Below the pieces are notes generated by a model that made no database searches, was not told where the DNA came from, and saw only the letters and a list, made by a program, of their open reading frames with translations. The position numbers and the translations under genes are program-made. Shown one piece after another: positions 26,657 to 35,971 of a DNA stretch of 64,000 nucleotides (its first letter is position 1; each line of letters opens with the position of its first letter). The DNA is from Afipia sp. P52-10 (GTDB lineage: Bacteria; Pseudomonadota; Alphaproteobacteria; Rhizobiales; Xanthobacteraceae), in the NCBI RefSeq assembly GCF_000516555.1, contig NZ_AZSJ01000003.1, forward strand, positions 212,460-276,459, read 5' to 3'.

Positions 26657-29035
26657 TCAGAACTGATAGTTCGCGCCGACCTTGAAGGTGCGGCCGGGCG
26701 CCGTCTGAAGCTCGAGCGGGTTCTGAATCGCCACTGCCGTTGACGCGGGAACGATCGAATACGTCGTCGCGCCGTTGAGCGAGCGGAAGTAGCGGGTGTC
26801 GGCGATGTTCAGCACCGAAGCGCGCAGCGTCAGCCCCTTCACGACCTGCGGCGACCAGCCGACGATCGCGTCGAACACGATATAGCCGTCGGGCCGGTAC
26901 AGCGTTGCGCTCGACCGCTCGAGCACTTTGCTCGACCAGGTCGAGACGAGCTGTGCGTCGAGGCCGATCTCCGGGTCGACATAACGTACGGCGAACGTGC
27001 CCGAGAGCGGCGTCGTGTTGTCGAACGGCGTGGTCCGCGCTCCGGCGGTCGCGACCTGGGTGCCGTCGATGTAGGCGATCGAACCGGATACGATCCAGTT
27101 CGCCGAAAGACGGCGCTCGGCGGCGATCTCCACACCCCAGAGATTGACGCTCGCCAGATTGCGGTAGGTGTAGTCGAAGAGCCCGGGATTGGTGGTGCTC
27201 GGAACCTGCACGAAGTTCTGGATGAAGTCGGTGTAATCCGCCTTGAACGCCGTCACTGAGAAGAAGCCGTTCGCGAACTGGCCACGCACGCCGATCTCGT
27301 AGCTCTTCACCTGCTCCGGCTTCAGGTCCGGATTGGGAATCAGGTCGCTGTTGCCGCCACCGCCGCCTGGCAGCGAGGTAAACAGCTGCTGCGCGGTCGG
27401 CATCTTGAAGCCCTCCGCATAGCGCGCGACGAACGAGATGTGCTCGTCGAGCTTGAACACCGAACCGAGCTGCTTGACGAGCTTCTCGCTGGAGATATCG
27501 CGCGGCTCCTTGCCCGGACGCGCGACGTAATACTGGTCCGGCCGCGGGTTCAGCTCGTAGGTGGCGTATCGGACGCCGGGCGAGAGCACCCAGCGGTTGT
27601 TGAAGAAGCCGATCTCGTCCTGGATGAAGCCGTCGATCCGCTTGGTCGTCGCATTGGCGAAATTGAAGCCGCCTGCATTGGTGATGGTCGTGGAGCCGGT
27701 CGTCAGGTTGGTAAGGATGTCGCGGCGGCGATAATCGGTCTCGGCAACGCTGGCATAAGCACCGTAAGTGAGCTTGTGGGTGGCGAGATAGGTGTTGAAC
27801 GACGAGTTGAGCTGGATGTCACCCTCGGTGAACTGCTCCTTGTAGTTCAACAAATAATCCAACCGGTCCTGCTGGCCGTTGGCGAGACGGCGGCGGCGGT
27901 CGCCGGTGAACTGCCGCTCCTGCGGCGAATGCGATACCTGCCACTTCACCTGATCGAGCCAGCCGAGCCCCGGCGTGTAGCGGTGATTGAGGGTGTAGCG
28001 CTCGCGCGTCTGGATCTGGTTGCGAATGTAGCTGAGGTTGGTGATTCCCCCCGCAGCTGCCCCGAGATCGAAGCGTTGATCGACGGTCGCGTCCTTCTTC
28101 AGGTACTCGGCCGTGAATTTGACCTCGTGCTCCTTGCTCGGCGACCAGACCAGCTTGCCGAGCAGATCATAGTCGCTGCCATCGAGCGGGTTGAGCTCGT
28201 TGCAGCGGATGGCTTCCGGATTGCGCGGACAACCCCAGCTTCCGCCATCGGCGCGGGCATTGCTGAGTTTACCCTCGTTGTAGGAGCGATGCGAGGCGCT
28301 GATCATCGCTGAGAAATCGCCGAAACGGAACGCGCTAGCGCCGGTCTTGAAGAAGCTCTTGTCGTAGGAGTCGAAGCTGGTGTCGAGCTGGCCGCCGAAG
28401 TTGCGGCCCTTCAGATAGTCCTCCGGGTCCTTGGTGACGAAAGCGACGACGCCGCCGAGCGCATCCGCCCCCCACATCACGCCGGCCGGTCCGCGGATGA
28501 TCTCCACCGCCTTCAAATTCGCCATGTTCACGAAGTCGCGGTTGCCATCGACAATGCTTTCGATGACACGGGTGCCATCCACCAGCATCTGCACGCGGTT
28601 GTTGGAGACGCCACGAATGGTGAAGCCTGCAAGATTTCCGAACGGATCGACCGACGACGTCGTCTTCGAGACGGAAATGCCGGGCTCGTAACGCACCAGA
28701 TCCTGCACGTCGCGGACCATGCGCTCGTCGAGTTCCTGACGGCCGATGACGGTGACGCTCTGCGGCAGGTCGAGCAGTTGCCGCGCATTGCGGTCGGCAT
28801 AGACGCTGATGGTGTCGAGCATCACGCCGTAGCTTGCCGCAACGCGCGCGGCGGCCGCGTCGTGCTCGCTTTGCGATGCCTGCTGCTCCTGTCGCGGTGG
28901 TTGCCGCTGCTGCTGATGTCGCTCGGACGCCGCTTGCGCGTCGGCCGCAGCGCTCCACAGCAGCGGCAAGGCGAATGCGACACATGCCCCGCGCGCGCCG
29001 TGCGCGCTGGTGTCGTTCTTGTTGTTTCGAAACAT
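26657..29035 (-). CDS. TonB-dependent heme/hemoglobin-type receptor
   Basis: A 792-aa outer-membrane receptor. The signal peptide (CVAFALPLLWSAAADAQA) is followed by a Gln-rich linker and a plug domain (TISVYADRNARQLLDLPQSVTVIG; ERMVRDVQDLVRYEPGISV). The strand FTIRGVSNNRVQMLVDGTRV matches the hemoglobin/transferrin/lactoferrin-receptor group. In the barrel, GFKMPTAQQLFTS and NPDLKPEQVKSYEIG resemble the heme-receptor FRAP/NPNL region. The C-terminus ends in aromatic F. Ligand is likely heme or a hemoprotein, but a siderophore or cobalamin is possible given the adjacent ABCD-type transporter. Confidence 0.85.
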   Translation of the reverse strand: MFRNNKNDTSAHGARGACVAFALPLLWSAAADAQAASERHQQQRQPPRQEQQASQSEHDAAAARVAASYGVMLDTISVYADRNARQLLDLPQSVTVIGRQELDERMVRDVQDLVRYEPGISVSKTTSSVDPFGNLAGFTIRGVSNNRVQMLVDGTRVIESIVDGNRDFVNMANLKAVEIIRGPAGVMWGADALGGVVAFVTKDPEDYLKGRNFGGQLDTSFDSYDKSFFKTGASAFRFGDFSAMISASHRSYNEGKLSNARADGGSWGCPRNPEAIRCNELNPLDGSDYDLLGKLVWSPSKEHEVKFTAEYLKKDATVDQRFDLGAAAGGITNLSYIRNQIQTRERYTLNHRYTPGLGWLDQVKWQVSHSPQERQFTGDRRRRLANGQQDRLDYLLNYKEQFTEGDIQLNSSFNTYLATHKLTYGAYASVAETDYRRRDILTNLTTGSTTITNAGGFNFANATTKRIDGFIQDEIGFFNNRWVLSPGVRYATYELNPRPDQYYVARPGKEPRDISSEKLVKQLGSVFKLDEHISFVARYAEGFKMPTAQQLFTSLPGGGGGNSDLIPNPDLKPEQVKSYEIGVRGQFANGFFSVTAFKADYTDFIQNFVQVPSTTNPGLFDYTYRNLASVNLWGVEIAAERRLSANWIVSGSIAYIDGTQVATAGARTTPFDNTTPLSGTFAVRYVDPEIGLDAQLVSTWSSKVLERSSATLYRPDGYIVFDAIVGWSPQVVKGLTLRASVLNIADTRYFRSLNGATTYSIVPASTAVAIQNPLELQTAPGRTFKVGANYQF

Positions 29036-29104
29036 CTCAGTCCCCGTATGCCCAATAGACGGCGGGAACTTTTCTGCGGCCGCAAAAAGATCGTCAATTA
29101 AAAC

Positions 29105-29120
29105 GCCTCAATACTGAGGC
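29105..29120. promoter_or_regulatory. Inverted repeat upstream of the TonB receptor
   Basis: GCCTCA (29105-29110) faces TGAGGC (29115-29120) around ATAC, about 70 bp before the receptor start, in an AT-rich leader (29036-29210). It could be an iron- or heme-responsive operator. It does not match a standard Fur box or Irr motif that I recognise. Confidence 0.35.
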
Positions 29121-29312
29121 AATATCGAAGCTTATCACAATAGAACTTATCGATAGTCCGACTCTGTATTTATTATTACTTCAATTCCAAACTGAAATCG
29201 AAGGCGCCGACGCGGAGTAAACGCGCGCCGCCGGCACGCGGACGAGCCGACACGCAACGCATTGACGAGCAATGGATGACGAGAAGCGGCCGAAAACCCG
29301 CCCGTGACCGTG

Positions 29313-29477
29313 TCAGCCGCGCGTGTGCTGACGCGCCAGCACGAAAGCCATCGCGCCGAAGCCGATCGCCCAGATCAGCGCGGTCTGCAGGCTGGTGCCA
29401 AGCACGAGAAAGTTCAGCACGAAGATGAAAACGGCCGCGCCGGCGGTGTGGAGAGACACGTAACGGAGCTTATCCAA
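29313..29477 (-). CDS. Candidate 54-aa two-helix membrane protein
   Basis: The minus strand from TTG 29477 to TGA 29313 encodes MDKLRYVSLH, then two hydrophobic segments (AAVFIFVLNFLVLG and ALIWAIGFGAMAFVLA) and a basic tail RQHTRG. The TTG start is supported by GAGG five bases upstream. No ATG occurs in this frame between the preceding stop and the first helix. Charge distribution and G/C-rich third positions fit a real protein. It lies 125 bp downstream of the MHS symporter gene on the same strand, so it may be part of that transcript. Function unknown. Confidence 0.55.
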   Translation of the reverse strand: MDKLRYVSLHTAGAAVFIFVLNFLVLGTSLQTALIWAIGFGAMAFVLARQHTRG

Positions 29478-29601
29478 ATCGGCCTCACGCGGGTCTGAGA
29501 AGAAGCGGTGGCGTCCATGCCACCCGATTCACCGGCCCGGATCGCTCCGGGCCGGTGAACATACGATCGGGACGCCGGCGGGAGGCCCCAGCCGGCCGAC
29601 A

Positions 29602-31272
<1,671 letters not shown>

Positions 31273-31461
31273 TAGCCTCCCCCAAATTGATTTCTGATTT
31301 GGGGCGCATGAACCCCAGTTCGACCTAAAGCGGGCGGGGGCGCTTTGTCTTTTCGTCAATCGTATTAGGCGAAAGGTGGAGGCTGCCCGAATAAACAACT
31401 GATGCGAAATGCGTTCTTCTGAATTATGCTGTGACGAAAGGGAGGCCGTCGCCGAGTCTTT

Positions 31462-31572
31462 TTAGGCTTTGGCGGCGCACAGCGAACCGTCGCAGCATCG
31501 CGCTTTCGGCGGCGTGGAACACTGACCGTGCGGCAACGACTTGCACATGGACTTGCCCACGGATTTGCCCAT
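31462..31572 (-). CDS. Candidate 36-aa Cys-rich peptide
   Basis: From ATG 31572 the minus strand reads MGKSVGKSMCKSLPHGQC, then a second part ending KARCCDGSLCAAKA and TAA. Five Cys (including CCDGSLC) and Lys-rich content suggest a metal-binding or disulfide-rich micro-protein. Third codon positions are strongly G/C from this ATG on, but not in the 29 open codons upstream, which favours this start over the one at 31659. Only a weak GGA precedes it. It is divergent from the gene at 31703. Existence is uncertain. Confidence 0.35.
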   Translation of the reverse strand: MGKSVGKSMCKSLPHGQCSTPPKARCCDGSLCAAKA

Positions 31573-31702
31573 GCACGTCCGCAAGACAAAACCGGTTCGC
31601 AAGGCACAACCATAAAAGAAAAGCTCAGCCGTGCAGAGAACAAGCCAGGCATCATCCACTCCGTCGCCACGATCGGTTGCGCGTCAACGGGCGGATCGGA
31701 TC

Positions 31703-31900
31703 ATGCGGCAGCGCGAACGGCTGATCGCCCAGATGCAGGACCTGCGCGACGGCGCAGGCGCCTCTGAATCAACCCACAAGGCACAACAGCTTCTGACCCG
31801 GTGGTGGGCAAAGGCCGACTGGAAGGCGCGTGAGGAACTGCTCAAGGCCGCCGAGTGGGTGCTGCAGATCGAAAAGCGTCACCAGCGCCATAACAACTGA
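31703..31900 (+). CDS. Small helical protein, hypothetical
   Basis: A 65-aa charged, Trp-rich, helical protein (MRQRERLIAQMQDLRDG; LLTRWWAKADWKAREELLKAAEWVLQIEK). The frame is open from GTG 31631 (89 aa), but codon use becomes typical only from the ATG at 31703, so the shorter form is preferred. No known domain recognised. It resembles small Bradyrhizobiaceae hypothetical proteins. 175 bp before plsY on the same strand. Confidence 0.5.
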   Translation: MRQRERLIAQMQDLRDGAGASESTHKAQQLLTRWWAKADWKAREELLKAAEWVLQIEKRHQRHNN

Positions 31901-32075
31901 ATAGAGCTTTTGGATTGGATGTCGGCCTTGCGGCGCGTGACCCACTGGACGCAAATATCGCTCCACGCGTTTGATGCGACGTCGCCGCAAAGCGCCGCGC
32001 GTGGTTCGATCCGGACTGCAACCAGATGAGAGTTTGCTGATTGCTTGAAAGCAGAACGTCGAGAGATGACATCGC

Positions 32076-32738
32076 ATGGTTTTCTGGATCGCGAATGCGC
32101 TTGGACTGACGGCCGCCTATCTGTTCGGCTCCGTGCCGACAGGCTATCTCGCAGGGAAATTGCTCAAGGGCATCGATATCCGAGAGCATGGCTCCCACTC
32201 CATCGGAGCAACGAATGTATTGCGAACCCTGGGGAAGTGGCCAGCGCTGGCGGTACTGCTGGTTGACGTCCTGAAGGGTGCGGCGGCGATCGTCTTTGTC
32301 CGCTGGCTCTATACATTGCCGTCCGTGACGCCACCGGCAATGCTTGATCAGCAAACCTGGGCACCATGGGCCGCTTGCCTGGCCGGGCTTGCCGTGTTGT
32401 TGGGACATAGCCGCCCGATTTGGTTGAATTTTGCGGGTGGCAAATCGATCGCGGCCGGATTGGGTGTGTTGCTGGCGATATCCTGGCCAGTCGCTTTAGG
32501 CGCTTTGACGGCCTTCGGCGTCGCGCTGGCGATTTCTCGGATTGTTTCCCTCGGTTCGATGACCGCCGCGTTAGCGGCGATCATCCTCATCTTCAGTCTG
32601 GAGCAACCGTTGCCGTATCGGTTGCTGGTGGTTGCAGGCGGCATTTACGTCATCGCCCGCCATCGCGCCAACATTCGCCGGCTCCTGACTTGGACAGAGC
32701 CGCGCCTCGGGCAAAGCAGTCCGGAATCGAAAGCATAA
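32076..32738 (+). CDS. plsY: Glycerol-3-phosphate acyltransferase PlsY, cyanobacterial-like
   Basis: A 220-aa polytopic membrane enzyme that transfers acyl groups from acyl-phosphate to glycerol-3-phosphate. The three family motifs are present in altered form: GSVPTGYLAGKLLKGIDIRE with GSHSIGATNVLRTLGK, then GHSRPIWLNFAGGKSIAAGLG, and ARHRANIRRLL. The forms GATNVLRTLGK and LNFAGGKS look, from memory, like cyanobacterial PlsY rather than the proteobacterial SGN-GATN and GGKGVAT forms. Codon use is less GC-rich than in neighbours. A second, ordinary plsY is expected elsewhere in the genome. Confidence 0.85.
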   Translation: MVFWIANALGLTAAYLFGSVPTGYLAGKLLKGIDIREHGSHSIGATNVLRTLGKWPALAVLLVDVLKGAAAIVFVRWLYTLPSVTPPAMLDQQTWAPWAACLAGLAVLLGHSRPIWLNFAGGKSIAAGLGVLLAISWPVALGALTAFGVALAISRIVSLGSMTAALAAIILIFSLEQPLPYRLLVVAGGIYVIARHRANIRRLLTWTEPRLGQSSPESKA

Positions 32739-32865
32739 GCGAACGTGGAATTGCGGATAGGATGCGCGCACGCGCGAACGCATAACAATCCGCTGCCGCC
32801 CTCGGGTTCGGCATTCGCCTTGTGCGCTGATGGCCAGCGAGGAGGCGAGCGTCGAGCCCGCCCCA

Positions 32866-33759
32866 CTAGCTGCCGCGCGCATCGACGGCTTGCTGCATCC
32901 GTGGCGGCAGAGGCGCCTGCGGCTCGACCTCGTCGAGCCTGAACAACGCATCGGCGATCCCCGCCACCTTGCGCGGATCGTGCTCGGCCGCGCTTGTCGG
33001 CAGCAGCACCGACACATCCGCCACGCCCAGGTCGCGCAACTGATAAGGTGTGCCGTGTCCGTATTGCAGGTGCCCCTGGCCAATGATGCCGACGACGAGC
33101 GGCGGATCGGGCTCGGCCAGCACGCGGGCGATGTTGCAGGCGAAAGCGCGATCCCAGGTCTGCTGCGCCCGGACGAACCGATCCATCGCCGGATCGTCCG
33201 CAGCTCTGGCGCCCATCGGCGCCCGCCCGCCGCCGGTGATCTCGAACAGGTGCTGCCGATAGGCAGGCGTTGCATCGGCTGCGGGCGTCAATCCATCGCG
33301 CTCGTCTTCAGGAATCGCGGCCCACCCCTCCTTGCCGACCCGCGTCACCAGCGGCCGATGGCAGTTCAGAGCCAGCATCCGCACCCGCTGCTGGCGGCAG
33401 AAGTGAAACAGCGGCAGATAGAGATCGGCGTCGTAACCCCACACGGTGGTCCACTCGACCTTGTCGAGGAACTGCGCCGTGTTCAGCTCCCCGGCCACCC
33501 ATGCGTCGAGGATCGGCTGCACGCGGCGTGGAAACATCTCGAAGCCCACCGCCAGATTCGGCTGCAGGAAGTGCAGCACGGTGGCGACGTGCAATTGCCA
33601 ACGATGAATCTCATAGACCGTGTGCTGCTCGCCGAGCAGGATCACCCGGCCGTTGGCAAGATCCTGGAACAGCGCATCCGGAGCGATCTCGCGGCCACTG
33701 ACGGGATCGAGCCAGGCGCCGCGGCCGTGGACAAACTTTGCCTTCGGGTGTGCCGTCAT
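32866..33759 (-). CDS. ChaN-like heme-binding family protein
   Basis: A 297-aa protein of the ChaN/DUF399 family (Cofac_haem_bdg). Family marks are ILLGEQHTVYEIHRWQL and GFEMFPRRVQPILDAW near the N-terminus, with VGIIGQGHLQYGHGTPYQLRDLG near the C-terminus. ChaN of Campylobacter is an iron-regulated lipoprotein that binds two cofacial hemes. Here no lipobox or clear signal peptide is seen, so it may be cytosolic. It overlaps the HemS-like gene by 4 bp (ATGA), which supports a shared heme role. Confidence 0.82.
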   Translation of the reverse strand: MTAHPKAKFVHGRGAWLDPVSGREIAPDALFQDLANGRVILLGEQHTVYEIHRWQLHVATVLHFLQPNLAVGFEMFPRRVQPILDAWVAGELNTAQFLDKVEWTTVWGYDADLYLPLFHFCRQQRVRMLALNCHRPLVTRVGKEGWAAIPEDERDGLTPAADATPAYRQHLFEITGGGRAPMGARAADDPAMDRFVRAQQTWDRAFACNIARVLAEPDPPLVVGIIGQGHLQYGHGTPYQLRDLGVADVSVLLPTSAAEHDPRKVAGIADALFRLDEVEPQAPLPPRMQQAVDARGS

Positions 33760-34478
33760 GCCGGTTCAAACGCTCCACGCGGCCCCTGCAGCGTCAGCCC
33801 GACCGGCCGGCCCTCGCCATCAAGCGCCGCCAGACGAACCTCGCCGACCGCATCGGCAGCGGCCCGCTCCCAGCTCGCCACTGTTCCGCCGCGGATATGG
33901 AGATGGAAATCCGGCGCGATGATATTGATGAAGCCCATCGCCGGATTGATGGCCGGCACGAACCCGCGCCAGCGTTGAATCAGGCCGGCTTTGCTCATAG
34001 CGACCGCGATCTCGGTTTCAGCGCCACGCGCCGCTGCGAACGGCTGTGAGCCGGGATCGTCGGCGGCAAGCACGGCCTGCTGACCCGCAGGCTTCGCTCG
34101 TGCGTTCCGTGGCTCGGCGGGGAAATGGCCGAGCGCCTCATCGAAACCAGCGATGCCGTCGAGGCCGACCACGCTGAAAACGAGGTTGTCCTCGGCATCG
34201 AGGAATTCGAGCTTCGGCAGCACCTTGTCCTTCATGCGTCCCGAACGGTCGGCGACCACCGAGGCGATCCTGGCCGGGTCCAGCACGCAGTCGTGAGCAG
34301 CACCTGTGACAGCAACGCAACCGTCAGCCATCGCGATCCGCTCGACCACGCCGATCCGCTCATGCGTGACGCCGCCATCTTGCACGACAACCATCACCTT
34401 GCCCATCGCCGGCAGCCGGGCGAGCACACGGTCCGGCGGCACCAACATCGCCTGGCGCAGCACACTCTCATCCGTCAT
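33756..34478 (-). CDS. HemS/ChuX-like heme utilisation protein
   Basis: A 240-aa protein shorter than the two-repeat HemS family (about 345 aa). The N-terminal half (RLPAMGKVMVVVQDGGVTHERIG; KLEFLDAEDNLVFSVVG) resembles the HemS repeat with the VMALTRN-HEK pattern altered. The C-terminal part (FINIIAPDFHLHIRGGTVASW) resembles the HemS FNVLDPGFNLHLR region. HemS-type proteins bind or degrade cytosolic heme. The start at 34478 has GGGGA five bases upstream. It is coupled to the ChaN-like gene. Confidence in the family is moderate because the motifs are diverged. Confidence 0.65.
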   Translation of the reverse strand: MTDESVLRQAMLVPPDRVLARLPAMGKVMVVVQDGGVTHERIGVVERIAMADGCVAVTGAAHDCVLDPARIASVVADRSGRMKDKVLPKLEFLDAEDNLVFSVVGLDGIAGFDEALGHFPAEPRNARAKPAGQQAVLAADDPGSQPFAAARGAETEIAVAMSKAGLIQRWRGFVPAINPAMGFINIIAPDFHLHIRGGTVASWERAAADAVGEVRLAALDGEGRPVGLTLQGPRGAFEPA

Positions 34479-34602
34479 CAATGTCCCCAGATCATACATG
34501 TGTCGCATGGCTCTCTGGGCTAAGCGTGCTCGACGATCAAGCGTCCGACCGCGCATGTGCACGCCTTCGGCATCACATTAGAGAGGTTCAAGCTGTTCCG
34601 GC

Positions 34603-34627
34603 TCGAATTGAAATAGGTCTAATTCGA
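34603..34627. promoter_or_regulatory. Inverted repeat upstream of HemS-like/ChaN-like pair
   Basis: TCGAATT (34603-34609) faces AATTCGA (34621-34627) with an 11-bp spacer, about 125 bp before the HemS-like start. The 335-bp gap 34479-34813 holds no gene. This AT-rich dyad is the best candidate for a control site of the heme pair. Confidence 0.4.
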
Positions 34628-34754
34628 AAGTCGCCACCGATGCGCGATGGACCTGCCGCTGCACGCAGCCGCAGCATCATTGCCATCAATGTAAGGCTGC
34701 AGGCATAACACGCGCAGTCTACGAGCGAGCGCGGCGCGCGCACCTTAAACGACA

Positions 34755-34777
34755 ATGGCCGGGACGAGCCCGGCCAT
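34755..34777 (-). terminator. Palindromic hairpin after enoyl-CoA hydratase gene
   Basis: ATGGCCGGG (34755-34763) pairs with CCCGGCCAT (34769-34777) over a five-base loop, 37 bp past the stop of the gene at 34814 on the minus strand. Such GGCCGGG palindromes are common in Bradyrhizobiaceae intergenic DNA and often serve as terminators. The T-run is poor. Confidence 0.5.
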
Positions 34778-34813
34778 GACACATGAGGTGCTGGTGATGT
34801 TTAAAAAACGCGC

Positions 34814-35632
34814 TCAGCCCTTGTTGAACACGGGCTTGCGCTTCTCGACGAAGGCGCGCACCGCCTCCTTGTGATTGTCGGTGAACGAGAGCTTGCCGAT
34901 GCGCTCCGCTTCGCGGTCGATCGCGGTGAGATAGTCGATCGACTGCGCCTCGTTGAGATTCTGCTTGATGAAAGCCAGCGCATCCGCAGGACCATCGGCG
35001 ATCTGCTGCGCGAGCGCGCGAACGGCGGTCGCAAACTCAGCATCCGGCACGACGCGATTGACCAGCCCGATGGCCTCGGCGCGGGTCGCATCGATCCGGT
35101 CGGAGGTGAACATCATCTCGCGTGCGCGCGCCGTGCCGACCATGCGTGTCAGCAGCCAGGCGATGCCGTAGTCGCCGGACAGGCCGATCTTGGAGTAGCC
35201 GCCCGAGAGGAAGGCCGATTGCGACGCGATGCGGATATCGCAAGCCAGCGCGATCGCCATACCGGCGCCGACGGCAGCTCCAGGCAGCGCGGCGATGGTC
35301 GGCTTGACCGAATTGGCGATGCCGCCGCCGACCGCGCGATGGCGGACCTTGAGTTCAGCCGCCCGCGATTCCGGCGTCATGTCGGCTGGGCGGCGGTCGC
35401 CCATGTTCTTGACGTCGCCGCCGGCACAGAATGCATTGCCTGCCCCGGTGATGACGATGCAACGCACCGCCGGATCGGCGTTGCGTTCCTTGAGCTGGGT
35501 CTGAAGGGCAGCCGACATCGGCGCCGACAGGGCATTCTTCGCCTGCGGACGGTTGAGCGTGATGGTGGCGACGCCATTGGCGACGGTGCACAGGAGGTCG
35601 GTGGTGCCGGTGTCGATGACGGTTTCGGTCAT
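34814..35632 (-). CDS. Enoyl-CoA hydratase/isomerase family protein
   Basis: A 272-aa crotonase-fold protein that hydrates or isomerises enoyl-CoA. The oxyanion-hole segments are GNAFCAGGDVKNMG and ALPGAAVGAGMAIALACDIRIA. The catalytic-acid region is GGYSKIGLSGDYGIAWLLTRMVG, where the second crotonase Glu is replaced by Asp (GD). That leaves open whether it is a true hydratase or another crotonase such as a dehalogenase-like or isomerase enzyme. It stands alone, with a 339-bp gap (35633-35971, no gene seen) up to the divergent dctB-like gene. Confidence 0.88.
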   Translation of the reverse strand: MTETVIDTGTTDLLCTVANGVATITLNRPQAKNALSAPMSAALQTQLKERNADPAVRCIVITGAGNAFCAGGDVKNMGDRRPADMTPESRAAELKVRHRAVGGGIANSVKPTIAALPGAAVGAGMAIALACDIRIASQSAFLSGGYSKIGLSGDYGIAWLLTRMVGTARAREMMFTSDRIDATRAEAIGLVNRVVPDAEFATAVRALAQQIADGPADALAFIKQNLNEAQSIDYLTAIDREAERIGKLSFTDNHKEAVRAFVEKRKPVFNKG

Positions 35633-35971
35633 GGGCGGTCCTTGTTGTTGTCGTTGGTATCAGCACGCCGCTGCCGGCGGGCGGGGCCGGGTCCATCCGC
35701 GGCCGCTGCGGCTCTGGTGTAGCCGCGCTCTCTGGCCGAAACAACACGCCCCACCTCATATCGGCATGCGCCTTTCCCAGCCCGGGCCGTACACGCCATC
35801 GTGTCCGTCCTGCCCGCAACGGGCCGGAATCCCGCCTTGCCGGCCTGGAACATCCGATATTACAGAACTAACGGAACCGATTTGGCATTCGCCGTCGCCG
35901 CAATGGGATACAAATGCGGGGATCGATCCGTTAGTATTGTTTGGCCCGTTCCGGGCCCATCTGAACGACCG

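Noticed and set aside
29036-29312. Fur or Irr box upstream of the TonB receptor
   Set aside because: AT-rich words are present, but none matches a Fur, Irr or RirA consensus well enough to name.
31431-31724. 97-codon plus-strand frame
   Set aside because: It overlaps two better small candidates, is Arg/Ser/Cys-rich without pattern and has no ribosome site.
35633-35971. Sigma-54 promoter before the DctB-like gene
   Set aside because: A TTGGCA word occurs near 35880, but the GG and GC elements are not at the required 10-bp spacing.
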